A stretch of 64,000 nucleotides of DNA from Planctomycetota bacterium. Its GTDB lineage: Bacteria; Planctomycetota; PUPC01; JACPCR01. Below the pieces are notes generated by a model, which worked only from the letters and a program-made list of their open reading frames with translations, was not told the DNA's origin and did not search any database. This document shows positions 42,958-52,007 of the stretch, in pieces. Location of the stretch: positions 16,015 through 80,014 of the forward strand of contig JAQBXN010000025.1 in NCBI GenBank assembly GCA_027625095.1, written 5' to 3'. The position numbers were made by a program, and so were the translations under genes. Every line of letters starts with the position of its first letter. The stretch's first letter is position 1.

Positions 42958-45900
42958 AAGCAAATCGGTGCGGGACTAAACTTTTCAACCTCATTCACCT
43001 GCCGCGCAAGGCGGCAGGGGTCTTGGCCTCTCTTGCGTCTGGTTCTAACCGTTCAACCTCGTTCACCTGCCGCGCAAGGCGGCAGGGGTCTCTCCCACAC
43101 TCCACCACTCCATCGCTCCACCACTCCACCACCCCACCACTCCCACACTCCCACACTCCACCACTCCTCTTCCTCTTCCTCTCCCTCCTCCTTCTCTTCA
43201 CATCCCTCCCTGCCCTCCACGCCGAATTTGAATACGAGCTCCAACTCGTCCCTTACGATGATCCCAGCGGCAGCATCGAGGACCGCATCCAGAAGTCCGT
43301 TACCTGGACAATGTTCTACTATTCGCTCACTGAGTCCCAGCGTGAGGCATGGAAGCCTCCCCTTGTCTGCTGGCCGCGGGGGATTCTTCTCGATAACAAA
43401 CCGCTGTTCGAGATTTACGAACGTGGAGCGTTCATCGACCGAAAACCGATCGCCCGGCCGAAACTCGGGCCAGGCACGCACACGATTTGGCCGGGCAATC
43501 ATGTCTTTACGATTGAAAAGGACGGCACTGTAAAAACCGAAGATCCAGAACTGGCCATCAGCGTCCGCACAGCGCCCGCGGTCGCTGAAGCCAAAACTGA
43601 AGAAGACAAGAAAGAGCGCCTTTTTCAGGTCATTAAAATCAAGAGCTATCCCGTAAAGATCCAGGCGAAGAGTTCTGATCCCAGCTCCCGGACACCTGAA
43701 AATCTCTTCTATGAGATCGCGCTTCCGGATCTTGTGATTCGTGACGTGGCAGACCAGGCACTCGTCGACGCGGCGAATGAGACAAAAATCAAACGCGCCC
43801 CTCGCGAGCTTCTGCCTGACATTCGTCCTTTTCTGTTCCTGACCACCTGGCTGCCTGCTCACACTTCCGGCGCGGGCTACGTTATCTATCCGCTGAAAAA
43901 AACGTTCCACGTCAGCGCGAAGGGCATCGAGCCGGGAGCTGGCGAGGGTGGAATCGCGGCGCCGGGATGGAAGATCAATGATTACGAAATCACCATTCCC
44001 ATGAACAAGATCCCCGTCTTCGGTGACGAGGGAATGGATCTCCTGATTACCGATATCCAGAAGATCGATTTCGGTAGAGAAGTCACTCTGCAGACCGCGC
44101 ATATCTTTCGCCGGCAGGAGCCTTACGAATTTCGAGTCTCGCTAACCGGCCCTTCGCTCCTGGTCGATGGCGACTTGGACAACTTGCCGATCAAGGCCGC
44201 GAAGCTCGATTGGACAAATCTTGAAAAACTTCAGCAGCGACTCCTCGTTGTGGAGACGGAGTCGCGTCACCTGCGTACCGGCCAGACATTGAAAGCCCGC
44301 ATCCGAGGACTCGATCCCTCCGAGGCGGCAAAAATGGAAGTCGTCGTCGAGAGTGCGGAACAGGAACTCGAAAAAGCGCAAGGGGCTCTGAAGACCGCAC
44401 AGGGTGATCTGAACCGCGAGCAAAGCATCCTCAACCGGCACCAGCCCAAGGTCTATGATGCCGAGCGGAAAGTCTCGGGCTTCCAGCAGCAGCTCGAGGT
44501 CGCGCAGAAGACTCTCGAAACACAGAAGGCGGCAGACGGCAAGAGTCAGAAAGATATCGACATCTGGACAAAGAAGGTCACTGACCTCCAGGCCGAACTC
44601 AAGCAGGCCCAAGACATCCTCACTCAAGAGGGGAAAGCTGTTGAGAATGATCCCGAGGTGAAGGACGCAAAAGCCAAAGTGGCCGTCGCACAAGCCGAAA
44701 TGAATGGGGCAGAAGCAAAGCTCGCGGCATCCGAGAAGAATCTGCAGGATCAGAAGGACGTGCACCAGGCCGTCGGCGCCGTGAACCTGCTGGCCGACGC
44801 GAGGCCCTTCGCTCAACTTCGCGCTTATGGAGGCAAAGAGTGGAAGGAACTTGACGTTGCCGGCAGCGAAGTGGGTACGGTTCAGATCGCCCTCGCTGGC
44901 GCCAAAGAGGGCGTCCATGAACTGCGACTGGGACTGCGTCCATTACAGTCGAACCAGAAAGAAATTTACGTCGACCGGTGGGTTACCCTTGCCGCGGAGA
45001 AGACGAATGGAGTGGGCACATTCACCATGCGCGGCCGAAGGGCCTTTTATCGGGGCGAGCGGTTCTCCCTGTGCGTCAGCGTCATAGCGGTGGTTTCGGA
45101 AGTTCCAGCAGGCACGCCGCTTATCGTGGAGCTTGTCGATGTGGACGCCGGACAAATTCTGCTCCACGAAAGCGCTACCAGGGAAGCAGTGACTGAGCGA
45201 AAAACGTTCATCCTGGACGTTTCGGCGGAGACGTCCGGTTCGCTCGCACCGGGCGACTACAGGGTCGAGGCAAGAATCGGAGACCGCCAGTGCCCGCCTT
45301 TCAGCATCCGGATCGTTGACCCGGCGCCGGAGACACACTTCACGAATCTGTTGCTCGGTAAGTACAACGAGTTCTTCAAGCTTTACAGCTCAGTGATGAC
45401 GGGCAAAGGACTGCCAGCCGATGATGTTGCCCGGGCGATGGTTGAGAGCGGATACAACGCGTTCAAGGGGATGACGTATGCCATGGAAAACCGCGTCCAT
45501 TTCCCCGATGGCGGCCGGCTCACGGAGCTCTTGCGCGAGCGACCTGAACTTGGCCCCTGGGAAGCTTTCACGCCGGCCAGCGGGCGGGATCAATTCCTTG
45601 ACGCGTGCGTGAAGCACAACCTGCGTTTCTACGAAAACATTTTTACCCAGCACGACAGCATCATGCCCCGCGGTGACAAAATGCTGGAAGTTGTCGACCG
45701 CTACACCACGCTCGAAGCGCAGAGAATGAGGCACAGCCCCGCGTTCCGCGGCATCTGCCTGTTCGACGAGTTGAGTCAGTCGCTCGACCATGATTCTCAC
45801 ATGGCCGTCCTGGCCTATTTCCATCGCGCCGACGAGCTGAAATATCGTGAACGCCACAACGGCACATCCAGCAGCCAGGCCCTTCGAGCGCTGGATCGAT

Positions 45901-48900
45901 TCACTGCACGGCCGGAAGGCCAGCGTCGATATGAAGACGTTGAGCTTTATCGAACCTGGCCTCAGCATCTGGACTGGCAGTGGGAAAACCTGGGCGAGCG
46001 AATGGCGCGCTCCGTCAAGGAGGTCATGCCGGATGCGTTCAACTTTTATCTTGGCCGATGCTCCGCGCATCCAGGATCGACCCTGTCTTTGGGCAATGGT
46101 TCGCACGAAGGCATGTTGCGTCATCTCGAAGCGGGTTCTGCGGTTGGCTACAAAGACATGGGCGGCTTCGGTGATTTTCCAGCTTCCGGGCCCCTGGGTG
46201 CAGACGCGCAGAGGGTCAACGACCGGGCCAAAGTGTGGCCCATGTTGTTCGGTCTTGGATCCGGGCCGAATGCTTCTTCCAACTTGAGGCACGCGTTCTT
46301 CGCCCTCTCTCAAAAAGTGGATGGCTTCAGTTTCATGCAGTTCGAGAGCAGCCCGGAGGCTTCTCCGAACGATCACTTTGCCGGCCTCAGAGACATCACC
46401 GCCTCGCTGACGACTCCCTACGGAGATCTCTTTCTCGCCCTCGAAAAGGGCTTCAAGAAGGTCGCCATCGTTTACTCGCGGGAAGCCGATCTCCTCTCCT
46501 CTCGAAAACCCATCGCGCCGCACTTGCTCTGTGAAGGGCTCTGGGCCGCATGTATGCGCGCCGGATTCCCGGCCGATTTTCTGACGGACGAACAACTGCG
46601 GGCAAACAACGGAATGGACTATGAAGTCGTCTTCATGCCCGGCATCCATTTCAAAGAAGAAGTTCACCCGGAATCGATGGCCGCGCTCCGAAGGCTGAGT
46701 GCTGCGGGCAAGAAGATTGTGGTCGAACGCCAGAGCCGTCTCGATATCGATGGGCTCATTCGCTTGGATTCCGACCTCGATGAGATTGACGACCGCTCCG
46801 GCGGCTCGTTCCCGAAATATCTCGACCACGATGACGAGCGCTGGTGGAACATGACCGTGAAGACTGCCGAATTCATCCGTTCGTTTCTGTCCAAACACAT
46901 CTCGCCCGCGGCCGAGCACAGTCTGCTTGTCGGCCCGGACTGGCAGCGATGCCGTCAGGGCGAGTATCTCTTCATTCCCAACCTGGCCTTCGCTGGCTTC
47001 ACCGGAAATCACAAGACTCTCTATCAGGCGCCCGATACGCCAACGCTCAAGTTTCCGACGCGTCCGCCGGTCTGCTACGACATCCTCGAGATGAAGAGAG
47101 TGGAAGCGCCTATAAGCAGCGACGGCAAGAGTATGTCACTACGGGTCGACTTCCGTCAGTATCCTGGAAAAATTTTCGCCTTCCTTCCCGGAGAAATTGC
47201 GGCTGTCACGCTCCGCCTGCCCGAAGCTTCGCAGGGCGGGCAGGTCTTCAGCTACGAAGTCTTTGCTGCGGACGCAGAAGGGAATCCCGTCGACGCGGGA
47301 ATTCCTTTCGAGATCACCATCACGGCGCCGGGCGGCCGCGTCATTCAGCATCTGTATCGAGCGGGTACGCCAACCTATCGCAGCACTTACATTCTTCCCG
47401 CCAACATCAGGAGCGGTTCTCTCAAACTGCGAGCGAGAGAATGGATCAGCGGCAAGTGGGCTGAGGCCGAAATTCAAGTCCAGCCGGGAAATCTCGAACC
47501 TGCAAAGCTGGACGATCGCATGGTGCGGATTCACGATGCCAGCCGCGTAAAGCGTTTTGTTGAGAAGGATGTCACAGCCGTGCAGATCCCTTTTAAGATG
47601 GAAGACATCCTCTACCCGGGCCGCCTGGCCATTCGCATTCGTGACGGGCAGGACAAGCTTTCGCAGGACTTGAAAGCCATGCTTTCGCCGGAAAGCCTGG
47701 CGCTCTTTCAGAAGCAGGAAGAGGACAAAGAACCATCTCAAGAACTGTTGGCCGCACTGCTGGCAGAACTGAACAAAGTCGTCCTTGGACATCGGCTCTA
47801 CACGGACGAACGATTCCCGCCAGGCATCCTCGCCATCGAGACCGGCCGCCTGGGGCAGACCGTGTCGGAGCCGACGTTGCTTCCTGACCTGCATCGCCTG
47901 CTCCTTGAAGAATATTACTCTCAGGAAATCATCCGGAGTCATCCGGTGTATCTCGCTGCAGAAGAGCCGTGGGCCTTGGAGGCCGGCGAGCGACTGCGGC
48001 TGGCACTTCACAAACGAGGAATTCGAACCCGTCTGACCCGGATGGAACCGTTTGTTCGCACTCCCGGAGTCATGGTGTCTCCCAACCAGGAAGTGAATAT
48101 CGATGGCACGCGTTTGTGGCGTGGTGAGGTTGTTCTGCCCGGCAAACAGGTCGACGGCCCGCTGATCCTCCTCGGCCGCAACGTCGGTCTGGTGAGCGAC
48201 CTTCAGGACCAGAACCTGCTGCCCGAACCGATCTCTGAAAACTTTCCCGGGCAAGGCAGGTCAATTGTTTGCTGGGTGCATGAAGGCTTCTCGAATACCT
48301 ACGAGACCATCGCCGTTCTGGCCACGGACAAGCAAGGGCTATCTCGTGGCATCGATGCGCTGCTTGAAGGAGCTGCCGTGGAGGCGGAGCAAGTCGCACG
48401 CGCACCGGCCGAGGCGGCACCGTTTCTTGAAATCGCTCCCCTGAGGAAAGTGTCCGGCGAAGAGACTTCGATCCGGCGTTACGGTGACGTCATCAATTTC
48501 GAGGACAAGGTGGAGTCGCTCGACGTAGACGAGGCCACCGAGAGGTCGCTGGCCGGCACGTTCGGTTACGGTCACAACCTTTTTTGTTTCGCAAAGGATG
48601 GTGAACTGCTCTGGAAAAAGTTTCTGCCAGAGCACGACGTCTATTTCGTGAAGTGGATTGATGGCGGCAAGAAGGTAATCGCTGCGACCGGGCACGGATT
48701 CGATTTCTTCTTGCTGGATGGAAACGACGGAGCGGTGCTGAAGCGTTTTGCTTCCACGGAATGGCCGAATTTCCATGTCGAGGAACGCGAACACCGGACG
48801 CACGTGAGGGTCACTCTGAATCCGAAGCTGCGACAAGTCCTCGTCACCGGCAACAGTGGTACCGTGGCCATGGATTACGACGGCAAAAAGATGTGGTTTT

Positions 48901-51900
48901 ACGACCGCGCTCCCGCCCTCATCGACTATCCACAGAAAGCGGTGCAGACGTCGTTTGCTACCTTTGGACAATACCTTCGGTTTATAAATATCGTGCCGAG
49001 CCCGGACGGCACGAAGCTGGCCTACAATGAGATGAGACACTTCGCATCCATGTACGGCATGGGCAAGATAATTCTGCCGCTATGGCGAAACGAACCTCAA
49101 ATCCTGGACGCCCGCACGGGGCAGGTGCTTCTTAAGAACATCAGCGATCCCGGTGCAAGCGATGAGTGGCAGCTGACCTGGCCGACCGGCTCCGAACATC
49201 CCTGGATTCACGCCAGCAACCTTTCAGCCCCGTTGTTTTTCACAAGTGGTCTTGGCGCTCTGCTGCAAGGGGCCAATCCGCTCGCTGAACCCGATCCTGG
49301 AAAGCTGGGCAAGTTTGTGCCGCCAATCAAACCAGTGTTGAAGATCGGCGGAACCCTTTTGCATGACTTTCAATCCCCGGCCCGGATCGCTGAAAGTGGG
49401 GGGCCGATCTGGGCGGCCAATGATGATGTCTTCTGGATCAAGGATTTCGATATTAAAAACGAATCGGATACGCGTTTGTATCGCACCTCACGAGATGGGC
49501 TCGTCCGTTGCCTGGACTTGCAGAACGGCGCGACGATTTGGGAACACAAACTGCCCATCCATGCGAGGATGCTCCCCGTCGGCGAGAAGGGTCTGATCGC
49601 TGGTGCCAGAAATGGTCGGGTCACACGCTTTGGTGAAAGGGGTGAGGTGCTGTGGCATAAGAGGCTGAAGGATCTTCACCAGGTGCCGGAATCCAATTAC
49701 CCCGAATATATCGCCCTGGCCAAGGCCCAACTCCCGGACCACACGGACGAGTTTTATCCGGTCAACAACGACACTCCGGACGACTACAGAGACGTTTTGC
49801 GAATGGGAATCGATCAGTTGGAGGACGGCGGCTTCGAGTCGGCAGAGTCATGGAAAGCTTTGAGCGGTGAAGTCGTGCTGGACGCTAATGCCCATTCCGG
49901 CAAGAAGTCTCTCCACCTCGCAACTGGCCAGCTCGTGACCTCCGCCGTGCAGCGGAAAGTCATTCCCAATGCGACCTACCTGCTCGAATTCTTCTATCGC
50001 TCAACGAAAGGGAACGGCGTACTCGCCGCGGGCGCGAGCATGTCCGGTGAAGACAGCGTTTACACCATCTCAAACTTCAAGTGCGGTTCGATTCCGTCGA
50101 CCGCTTGGAGCTTCGGACGCGTCGCCGTGAAATCCATGTCCAGCAGCAGGGGCATCGAAGTCGGCTTTGAGGCGTCGGGCAGTGACATTCTCGTGGACAC
50201 CGTTCGCTTTCGGCCGGTGCGGTATCCCTCGGCGAATCTGGTTTTTAATGCCGAACTTCACAAGATCCAGCCGACCCATCCTGAAGACTACCGCATCAAG
50301 TACAACCGCATCCCTGGCGAACTGAAGAATCGCCTGTTGAGTGAAAGTTCGGTGTCGAACTTTCTGCAGGCCGTCCCTCTCGGCGCCCTTGTATGGACTC
50401 AGGAAGCCGGTTTCCTCTTCAACGGCCGGCTCGACGATCTGACGCCGATGTGGTCGTTCCGGCCCGACCCGATTGGCTTTGCCGTCGTGCTGAAGAAACC
50501 GGCTTACGTTTCGCATCTGGTGCTTCACCTGAACAACGCCATGCCGGAGATGGTCTACCGGCAGATTTCGATCCTGGCCAACGACATGACCACCAAGATT
50601 CCCAAGACCCTCGCCCTGGTGCGAGGCAATCGGCGGCGGTTCATCGTGGTACATCTGCCGGAGACGGTTTACACCGACAATCTGAAGATTCTGCCCGGCC
50701 ATTATCGTAGCCAGCGTGACTCGCTTACCGAGGTGGAGGTCTACGGGCCGGTGGGAGGGCCGGAGACATTGAAGGGCAAGAAGTTTGCCGATGACCCGCA
50801 ATCGACTCCGATGTTCATGGGCAATCCCGCGCACGTCCCCGTGGCGCTGCCCGAAGACCTTGTCGGCAAGTACAAAGTGTCACAGCAGCAAAATCACGAG
50901 TTCGCGCCGGCCCTCCACAGCCAGGTCACAGTCGTCCATGACGTCATGACTTTCGCCAGATCAAGAGGTACCTTTGAAAAGATGCCGCTGACCAAAGAGA
51001 AGCTGGATGAGTTCAATCAGGAAGTGCAACAGCGACGCAAGGATGGAGAACAGGATCCCCTGGTCGGTTGGCGAACCAGCACTGTCACGCCATTGACCAC
51101 GCCGGCGCGATATGCAGGACGCCTTCTCGCCGGCTCCGCCGATTACAAGATGCACGCGGTTGCTGACAACGGTGCGCACATCTGGGCATATAAGACCGGC
51201 GGACGGGTCTATTCCTCACCCACGCCGGACAGCGACGAAGTCTATTTCGGTTCTGACGACGGACTCCTGCACAAAGTTGATGTGGACTCCGGAATTCTGA
51301 TCTGGGAATTCAAGACCGGCGACCGCGTCCGCAGTTCACCCGCGCTCGATAGTGCTCAGGTTTACTTCGCGTCATGGGATGGGAACGTCTACTGCGTGAA
51401 TAAGGCGCGGGGCACAGAAGTCTGGAAAGCCTCCATCGCCCCGTTCACCCGTTCATCACCCGCGATACATAATGGCCGCATCTACATCGGCGACGAAGAA
51501 GGAAATCTCCACTGCCTCAACGCAACTGACGGGAAGCCATTCTGGAAGGTCAACATCAATCCCGACCGCAAGGACGATCACATCTCGATCTGCCCGGTCG
51601 TCGTGCCCGAAGGCATTGTGGTCAACTCAGAGCGCGGCGACTTGGCCCTGTTCGATTTCAATGGCGGGTTGAAGTGGAAGAAGGATGTCTTTGAAGCCGT
51701 CCGCGCCGGCGCAGAAATCCCGCCCATGCTCAATGGCCAACCCATAGCCACAAAGACTCAAGTGGTGCTGTCGAGCAATCAGGGCATCCACGTCATCCGC
51801 CGCAGTGACGGGAACCCGGACACGAGATTCATTGAACCCGACGCGCCCGGCAACGTCGTGTCGGTCGCGATCTATGGAAACAAGCTTTGTATCGTACGGA

Positions 51901-52007
51901 ACAACACGCATATCCAGTTTGATTATTCAAAACCCAGACCATGGACAAGATTCGTCGTCGCCCACGGCGCGTCCGCGTTTGTTTGGGAGCCGGAGGAAAA
52001 GAAATGA
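42954..52007 (+). CDS. Giant exported protein (3017 residues) with coiled coil, barrel and two propellers
   Basis: Starts with ATG overlapping the previous stop by 4 nt. Residues 1-70 are translated from a duplicated REP-like unit and an octamer array, and the signal-peptide core follows (LLFLFLSLLLLFTSLPALHA, cleavage about residue 90). Further on, residues 100-450 are beta-rich and 455-605 form a coiled coil (EQELEKAQGALKTAQGDL). Residues 800-1345 resemble a glycosidase-type barrel (RGICLFDELSQSLDHDSHM), and about 1820-2240 form a PQQ-like propeller. Sugar-binding-like beta sandwiches occupy about 2290-2600, and a second PQQ propeller about 2715-3000 (SSPTPDSDEVYFGSDDG). It is the largest product here and probably a surface or periplasmic glycan-related protein; its catalytic status is unknown. 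Confidence 0.85.
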   Translation: MKANRCGTKLFNLIHLPRKAAGVLASLASGSNRSTSFTCRARRQGSLPHSTTPSLHHSTTPPLPHSHTPPLLFLFLSLLLLFTSLPALHAEFEYELQLVPYDDPSGSIEDRIQKSVTWTMFYYSLTESQREAWKPPLVCWPRGILLDNKPLFEIYERGAFIDRKPIARPKLGPGTHTIWPGNHVFTIEKDGTVKTEDPELAISVRTAPAVAEAKTEEDKKERLFQVIKIKSYPVKIQAKSSDPSSRTPENLFYEIALPDLVIRDVADQALVDAANETKIKRAPRELLPDIRPFLFLTTWLPAHTSGAGYVIYPLKKTFHVSAKGIEPGAGEGGIAAPGWKINDYEITIPMNKIPVFGDEGMDLLITDIQKIDFGREVTLQTAHIFRRQEPYEFRVSLTGPSLLVDGDLDNLPIKAAKLDWTNLEKLQQRLLVVETESRHLRTGQTLKARIRGLDPSEAAKMEVVVESAEQELEKAQGALKTAQGDLNREQSILNRHQPKVYDAERKVSGFQQQLEVAQKTLETQKAADGKSQKDIDIWTKKVTDLQAELKQAQDILTQEGKAVENDPEVKDAKAKVAVAQAEMNGAEAKLAASEKNLQDQKDVHQAVGAVNLLADARPFAQLRAYGGKEWKELDVAGSEVGTVQIALAGAKEGVHELRLGLRPLQSNQKEIYVDRWVTLAAEKTNGVGTFTMRGRRAFYRGERFSLCVSVIAVVSEVPAGTPLIVELVDVDAGQILLHESATREAVTERKTFILDVSAETSGSLAPGDYRVEARIGDRQCPPFSIRIVDPAPETHFTNLLLGKYNEFFKLYSSVMTGKGLPADDVARAMVESGYNAFKGMTYAMENRVHFPDGGRLTELLRERPELGPWEAFTPASGRDQFLDACVKHNLRFYENIFTQHDSIMPRGDKMLEVVDRYTTLEAQRMRHSPAFRGICLFDELSQSLDHDSHMAVLAYFHRADELKYRERHNGTSSSQALRALDRFTARPEGQRRYEDVELYRTWPQHLDWQWENLGERMARSVKEVMPDAFNFYLGRCSAHPGSTLSLGNGSHEGMLRHLEAGSAVGYKDMGGFGDFPASGPLGADAQRVNDRAKVWPMLFGLGSGPNASSNLRHAFFALSQKVDGFSFMQFESSPEASPNDHFAGLRDITASLTTPYGDLFLALEKGFKKVAIVYSREADLLSSRKPIAPHLLCEGLWAACMRAGFPADFLTDEQLRANNGMDYEVVFMPGIHFKEEVHPESMAALRRLSAAGKKIVVERQSRLDIDGLIRLDSDLDEIDDRSGGSFPKYLDHDDERWWNMTVKTAEFIRSFLSKHISPAAEHSLLVGPDWQRCRQGEYLFIPNLAFAGFTGNHKTLYQAPDTPTLKFPTRPPVCYDILEMKRVEAPISSDGKSMSLRVDFRQYPGKIFAFLPGEIAAVTLRLPEASQGGQVFSYEVFAADAEGNPVDAGIPFEITITAPGGRVIQHLYRAGTPTYRSTYILPANIRSGSLKLRAREWISGKWAEAEIQVQPGNLEPAKLDDRMVRIHDASRVKRFVEKDVTAVQIPFKMEDILYPGRLAIRIRDGQDKLSQDLKAMLSPESLALFQKQEEDKEPSQELLAALLAELNKVVLGHRLYTDERFPPGILAIETGRLGQTVSEPTLLPDLHRLLLEEYYSQEIIRSHPVYLAAEEPWALEAGERLRLALHKRGIRTRLTRMEPFVRTPGVMVSPNQEVNIDGTRLWRGEVVLPGKQVDGPLILLGRNVGLVSDLQDQNLLPEPISENFPGQGRSIVCWVHEGFSNTYETIAVLATDKQGLSRGIDALLEGAAVEAEQVARAPAEAAPFLEIAPLRKVSGEETSIRRYGDVINFEDKVESLDVDEATERSLAGTFGYGHNLFCFAKDGELLWKKFLPEHDVYFVKWIDGGKKVIAATGHGFDFFLLDGNDGAVLKRFASTEWPNFHVEEREHRTHVRVTLNPKLRQVLVTGNSGTVAMDYDGKKMWFYDRAPALIDYPQKAVQTSFATFGQYLRFINIVPSPDGTKLAYNEMRHFASMYGMGKIILPLWRNEPQILDARTGQVLLKNISDPGASDEWQLTWPTGSEHPWIHASNLSAPLFFTSGLGALLQGANPLAEPDPGKLGKFVPPIKPVLKIGGTLLHDFQSPARIAESGGPIWAANDDVFWIKDFDIKNESDTRLYRTSRDGLVRCLDLQNGATIWEHKLPIHARMLPVGEKGLIAGARNGRVTRFGERGEVLWHKRLKDLHQVPESNYPEYIALAKAQLPDHTDEFYPVNNDTPDDYRDVLRMGIDQLEDGGFESAESWKALSGEVVLDANAHSGKKSLHLATGQLVTSAVQRKVIPNATYLLEFFYRSTKGNGVLAAGASMSGEDSVYTISNFKCGSIPSTAWSFGRVAVKSMSSSRGIEVGFEASGSDILVDTVRFRPVRYPSANLVFNAELHKIQPTHPEDYRIKYNRIPGELKNRLLSESSVSNFLQAVPLGALVWTQEAGFLFNGRLDDLTPMWSFRPDPIGFAVVLKKPAYVSHLVLHLNNAMPEMVYRQISILANDMTTKIPKTLALVRGNRRRFIVVHLPETVYTDNLKILPGHYRSQRDSLTEVEVYGPVGGPETLKGKKFADDPQSTPMFMGNPAHVPVALPEDLVGKYKVSQQQNHEFAPALHSQVTVVHDVMTFARSRGTFEKMPLTKEKLDEFNQEVQQRRKDGEQDPLVGWRTSTVTPLTTPARYAGRLLAGSADYKMHAVADNGAHIWAYKTGGRVYSSPTPDSDEVYFGSDDGLLHKVDVDSGILIWEFKTGDRVRSSPALDSAQVYFASWDGNVYCVNKARGTEVWKASIAPFTRSSPAIHNGRIYIGDEEGNLHCLNATDGKPFWKVNINPDRKDDHISICPVVVPEGIVVNSERGDLALFDFNGGLKWKKDVFEAVRAGAEIPPMLNGQPIATKTQVVLSSNQGIHVIRRSDGNPDTRFIEPDAPGNVVSVAIYGNKLCIVRNNTHIQFDYSKPRPWTRFVVAHGASAFVWEPEEKK
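42984..43091. repeat. Duplicated 40 bp REP-like unit inside the coding start of the giant gene
   Basis: Bases 42984-43023 recur at 43052-43091 with one mismatch. Each unit contains an 8 bp palindrome (CCTGCCGC ... GCGGCAGG). They are read through as codons about 11-46 of the giant protein. The palindrome differs from the other REP families in the window. Confidence 0.9.
43093..43164. repeat. Nine-unit octamer array (TCCACCAC type) before the giant protein's signal core
   Basis: Nine consecutive octamers run without phase loss from 43093 to 43164 (TCCCACAC, TCCACCAC, TCCATCGC, TCCACCAC twice, CCCACCAC and so on). They encode His/Ser/Thr/Pro-rich residues about 47-70. The array is imperfect, so slippage would be less frequent than at 52.1 kb. 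Confidence 0.9.

Noticed and set aside
45390..47012. 540-codon open frame on the minus strand
   Set aside because: It lies entirely antisense to the giant protein gene, whose frame has clear domain content. The antisense peptide has no recognisable family, as expected in GC-rich coding DNA.
47139..48254. 371-codon open frame on the minus strand
   Set aside because: Antisense to the giant gene; no ribosome-binding site or domain pattern.
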